Of a stretch of 8,167 bases of DNA, positions 6,245 to 8,167 are shown piece by piece. Under the pieces are notes generated by a model. That model was given only the letters and a program-made list of their open reading frames with translations, was not told where the DNA came from and searched no databases. Source of the DNA: Planctomycetaceae bacterium (GTDB lineage Bacteria; Planctomycetota; Planctomycetia; Pirellulales; Thermoguttaceae). Where the stretch lies: the NCBI GenBank assembly GCA_031257725.1, contig JAIROD010000077.1:1-8167 (forward strand), written 5' to 3'. Made by a program: the position numbers and the translations under genes. The stretch's first letter is position 1. Every line of letters starts with the position of its first letter.

Positions 6245-6300
6245 CATGTCGTTTTATTTTTTGTCAATATTATTACATTTTTTTCAAAGGAAAAATATTT

Positions 6301-6819
6301 ATGAGAACATATTTACTGCTATCAATTTTATGTACAATAACGATTTTGTTTTCTGCCGGTTGCGGCGGTGTGCCGGTGCCGAATGAGCTGAAAAACCTTT
6401 ATCCCGTAACAATTACTGTAACCAACGGTGATCAAGCGATGGAAGAAGTTGCCGTTTCACTATCTGCTAAAACTTCCGGCGGTGCCTGGGCAAGTCGCGG
6501 CGTAACGAATGCACAAGGCGTTGCCGTAATTCAAACGTCGCGTGCTTCGTACACCGGAAAAGGTGTTCCAGCAGGCGAATATAAAGTTGCGTTAATCAAA
6601 ACGGTGGCTTTGCCTCCGGAATTGGAACCGCAAGAAACAGACCAAAATCTGCCACCTCAAGCCGTTGCTGCCAAACAAGCAAAACAAGAAGCATTTTATG
6701 AAAAAAATCGTGTTATTCCGAAAATTCTGGGAGATTCTAATACAAGTCCGATAGAATTGACGGTTGCCGAAAAAAACACGACAACATTGACCATTGATAT
6801 TGCTCAATATAAAAAGTAA
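6301..6819 (+). CDS. Small lipoprotein with a predicted beta-sandwich domain
   Basis: The product is 172 aa from the ATG at 6301, chosen because AAAGGA (6286-6291) lies 9 nt before it and because a lipoprotein signal follows at once; the frame opens earlier at 6232 but without such support. Residues 1-20 are hydrophobic and end FSAG before Cys21, a lipobox. The chain from about 30 to 100 (YPVTITVTNGDQAMEEVAVS, then RGVTNAQGVAVIQT, then GVPAGEYKVALIK) has the pattern of carboxypeptidase-regulatory-like or transthyretin-like beta-sandwich domains often found in planctomycete lipoproteins. The remainder is a Gln/Ala/Lys-rich segment and a final Thr-rich strand. It follows the DUF1559 gene on the same strand, a pairing that suggests a shared surface role. 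No enzymatic residues are evident. Confidence 0.85.
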   Translation: MRTYLLLSILCTITILFSAGCGGVPVPNELKNLYPVTITVTNGDQAMEEVAVSLSAKTSGGAWASRGVTNAQGVAVIQTSRASYTGKGVPAGEYKVALIKTVALPPELEPQETDQNLPPQAVAAKQAKQEAFYEKNRVIPKILGDSNTSPIELTVAEKNTTTLTIDIAQYKK

Positions 6820-6860
6820 AAAATGAACAATAAAACATGGTGTTCTATTATTCATTTTTT
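6818..6860 (+). terminator. AT-rich intrinsic terminator-like hairpin
   Basis: The arms 6818-6837 and 6841-6860 form a 20-bp stem in one register with only two mismatches (6828/6850 and 6833/6845) and a TGG loop. The left arm starts with six A and the right ends with six T, as in a bidirectional terminator. It begins at the lipoprotein stop codon and ends 32 bp before the EEP gene. It would limit read-through between these genes, though the stem is mostly A-T pairs. Confidence 0.55.
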
Positions 6861-6879
6861 GAATGTTACTTTTAATCAC

Positions 6880-6886
6880 AGGAGAA
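6880..6886 (+). promoter_or_regulatory. Ribosome binding site deciding the EEP start
   Basis: AGGAGAA lies 6 nt before the ATG at 6893. It fixes that start over an upstream in-frame ATG at 6863, which has no such site and sits at the foot of the terminator-like hairpin. Confidence 0.7.
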
Positions 6887-6892
6887 ATTCCA

Positions 6893-7855
6893 ATGAAAAC
6901 ATTTCATTTATTTCTGTCAATTTTAATTCTGTTTGTTTTTGGTTCTTCGGTTTTTGCCGGTGAACCGATTCGGGTATTAACGTTCAATATTCTTTGTGCC
7001 GGTTGGGAACCCGAACCCAAAAAAGATTACGCATGGGAAAAACGATTGCCTATCGTTGTTGATGTGATGAAAAATTTTCCGGACGGAAATGGTCCCTACG
7101 ATTTTATCGGAACACAAGAAACATCAAATAATCCGGCAAAACCGGAATATCATCAGGTAAAACAACTCGCCGATGCAATGATTGGTTACGGTTCTTTGTT
7201 TGCTCCTTGCGGCGGCAAGTTGGATAAATTTTCGTTGAGTAATATGATTTTTTGGAAAAAAGATCGTTGGGAAATCGATCCGAATGATTCGGGAACTTTT
7301 TGGCTTTCCAGTACGCCGGATGTGCCGGGTTCCAATGATTGGGTTGAAAAAAATCGCGGCGGTGAACGAAATGTTACTTACGGTCTCTTTCATGAACTCG
7401 GTGCCAACGGGCGAACAGGCAAGAAAGTTTATTTCTTCAATACACATCTTAACGTTCATGTGGAAACAGCCCGATTACGCTCTGCGGTTTTAATCATGGA
7501 TAAAATTAAAAACCGAAAATCACAAGATGCCCCTGTTATTGTAACAGGCGATTTCAACGCATTACAAAATTCCCCTCTCATCGCTTATATGCAAGGAAAA
7601 CCGCTTGAATTTGACGGTCAAACCTTCACTCCATCCTTGCCGTTAATTGAAACATTCAAAGCAGTTCATCCCGATTCAACCCAATTTGGTACAACACATG
7701 GTTATAGCGGTAAAATCAGCTGGGATAAAAAGATTGATTTTATTTTTACAAGTTCTCCCTTAAAACCAATCAACGCCAAAGTCATTTTGACAACAAAAGA
7801 TGGTTTGTATCCAAGTGATCATCTTCCGGTTGATGCTGTTTTACAATGGGAATAA
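6893..7855 (+). CDS. Secreted endonuclease/exonuclease/phosphatase (EEP) family protein
   Basis: The product is 320 aa. Residues 1-22 are a signal peptide (hydrophobic LFLSILILFVFGSS, cut after VFA), so the enzyme acts outside the cytoplasm. The EEP fold's metal and catalytic motifs appear in order: TFN with Asn32, GTQE with Glu76, NTHLN with His185, TGDFN with Asp220 and Asn222, KKIDFIF with Asp282, and SDHLPV with Asp309 and His310. All key residues are intact, so it should be an active Mg-dependent phosphodiesterase or phosphatase. The family includes DNases, inositol phosphatases and sphingomyelinases, and the sequence does not tell me which substrate is used. It lies 73 bp after the lipoprotein gene behind a terminator-like hairpin, so expression may be partly independent, though no promoter is obvious. 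Length is normal for single-domain members. Confidence 0.92.
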   Translation: MKTFHLFLSILILFVFGSSVFAGEPIRVLTFNILCAGWEPEPKKDYAWEKRLPIVVDVMKNFPDGNGPYDFIGTQETSNNPAKPEYHQVKQLADAMIGYGSLFAPCGGKLDKFSLSNMIFWKKDRWEIDPNDSGTFWLSSTPDVPGSNDWVEKNRGGERNVTYGLFHELGANGRTGKKVYFFNTHLNVHVETARLRSAVLIMDKIKNRKSQDAPVIVTGDFNALQNSPLIAYMQGKPLEFDGQTFTPSLPLIETFKAVHPDSTQFGTTHGYSGKISWDKKIDFIFTSSPLKPINAKVILTTKDGLYPSDHLPVDAVLQWE

Positions 7856-8008
7856 TGCAAGCGTTTGTTGTGTCCTTTGAATGTTTGGGACTTTCGTCTC
7901 TGTTCACAAAAACAATCAAAAAGCCGCGCAAGTAATTGTACACAAATAAAATATTCTGATTATTTCGGAATTTGGGGGGCATCAGTGATTGGAGAATAAT
8001 ACCAATTT
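7856..8008. other. Non-coding stretch after the EEP gene
   Basis: I see no gene here and no clear terminator for the EEP gene. The stretch TGATTATTTCG at 7960-7970 also occurs near 4495, which may be chance in AT-rich DNA. Frames open on the minus strand run into the palindromic repeats at 8009-8145 and look artefactual. Confidence 0.4.
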
Positions 8009-8145
8009 TCGTCCCGTTAAGGACGACATATTGGCAGAAAACAGTATAACAAAATGATCTGCGTCCCGTAGGGACGCAATGTTGGTGAAATTGATATTTG
8101 GCATTGATTCCAATTTTTACCAACATATCGTCCCTAACGGGACGA
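8009..8145. repeat. Three copies of a palindromic CGTCCC...GGGACG repeat
   Basis: Each unit is about 30 bp: a hairpin followed by ATGTTGGT-like sequence. Copy 1 starts with TCGTCC/GGACGA (8009-8026), copy 2 with GCGTCCC/GGGACGC (8061-8077, loop GTA), and copy 3 is inverted, TCGTCCC/GGGACGA (8128-8145, loop TAAC). Copies 1 and 3 match as inverted repeats at about 27 of 32 positions, and copy 2 with copy 3 forms a longer inverted repeat through ATGTTGGT (8079-8086) and ACCAACAT (8119-8126). This looks like a REP- or MITE-type dispersed repeat. The spacing and palindromic units argue against CRISPR. Confidence 0.6.
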
Positions 8146-8167
8146 ACATTTTTAATCGACCTCGTTT

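Noticed and set aside
6863..6892. Upstream ATG start for the EEP protein
   Set aside because: The ATG at 6893 has AGGAGAA at proper spacing and gives a normal signal peptide. The ATG at 6863 has neither.
7782..8126. 114-residue frame on the minus strand
   Set aside because: It starts inside the palindromic repeat, runs through non-coding DNA and overlaps the 3' end of the intact EEP gene. No ribosome binding site or family features are seen.
8009..8145. CRISPR array
   Set aside because: Only three units, one of them inverted, with irregular spacing, and each unit is itself a palindrome. This fits a dispersed palindromic repeat.

Overview
The window most likely comes from a planctomycete (Planctomycetota). 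The best marker is a DUF1559 protein: a type IV pilin-like N-terminal segment runs into an AREAARRMQC-type stretch and the protein ends with an H-X9-DG motif, an architecture heavily expanded in that phylum. The DNA is AT-rich with long, repeat-filled intergenic regions. A low-GC, possibly host-associated lineage would fit, but that is inference and no rRNA is present to test it.

Layout. Positions 1-214 are non-coding and hold a GC-rich hairpin repeat, an AT-rich tandem repeat and a foldable block bounded by GTTAACG/CGTTAAC. Positions 215-3841 (minus strand) encode one very large exported protein with three membrane segments at its C-terminus. Positions 3842-4976 form a 1.1-kb divergent intergenic region. 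It holds three separate inverted-repeat elements, three copies of an 18-bp motif with an extended -10-like core, and four direct repeats of exactly 11-bp period resembling a Pho box. From 4977 to 7855 three genes lie on the plus strand: a DUF1559 pseudopilin-like protein whose leader and body are split by a run of 14 G, a small lipoprotein, and a secreted endonuclease/exonuclease/phosphatase-family (EEP) enzyme. Positions 7856-8167 are non-coding and end in three copies of a palindromic repeat.

Working together. The plus-strand genes all encode products directed to or across the cytoplasmic membrane. The DUF1559 protein and the lipoprotein form a pair of a kind I associate with planctomycetes. 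The EEP gene has its own ribosome binding site behind a strong AT-rich terminator-like hairpin, so it is probably only partly coupled to them. If the 11-bp repeats are a true Pho box, the cluster could respond to phosphate, which would suit a secreted phosphoesterase-fold enzyme; this is inference.

The most notable observation is the G14 tract at 5091-5104. A strong ribosome binding site and ATG at 4977 open a 38-codon leader. Fifteen (or twelve) G would join it in frame to the pilin-like FGFTLVELL sequence, whereas the observed fourteen end translation at a TAG that overlaps a GTG in the DUF1559 frame. This looks like a phase-variable or slippage-controlled switch, although a homopolymer sequencing error must be excluded.
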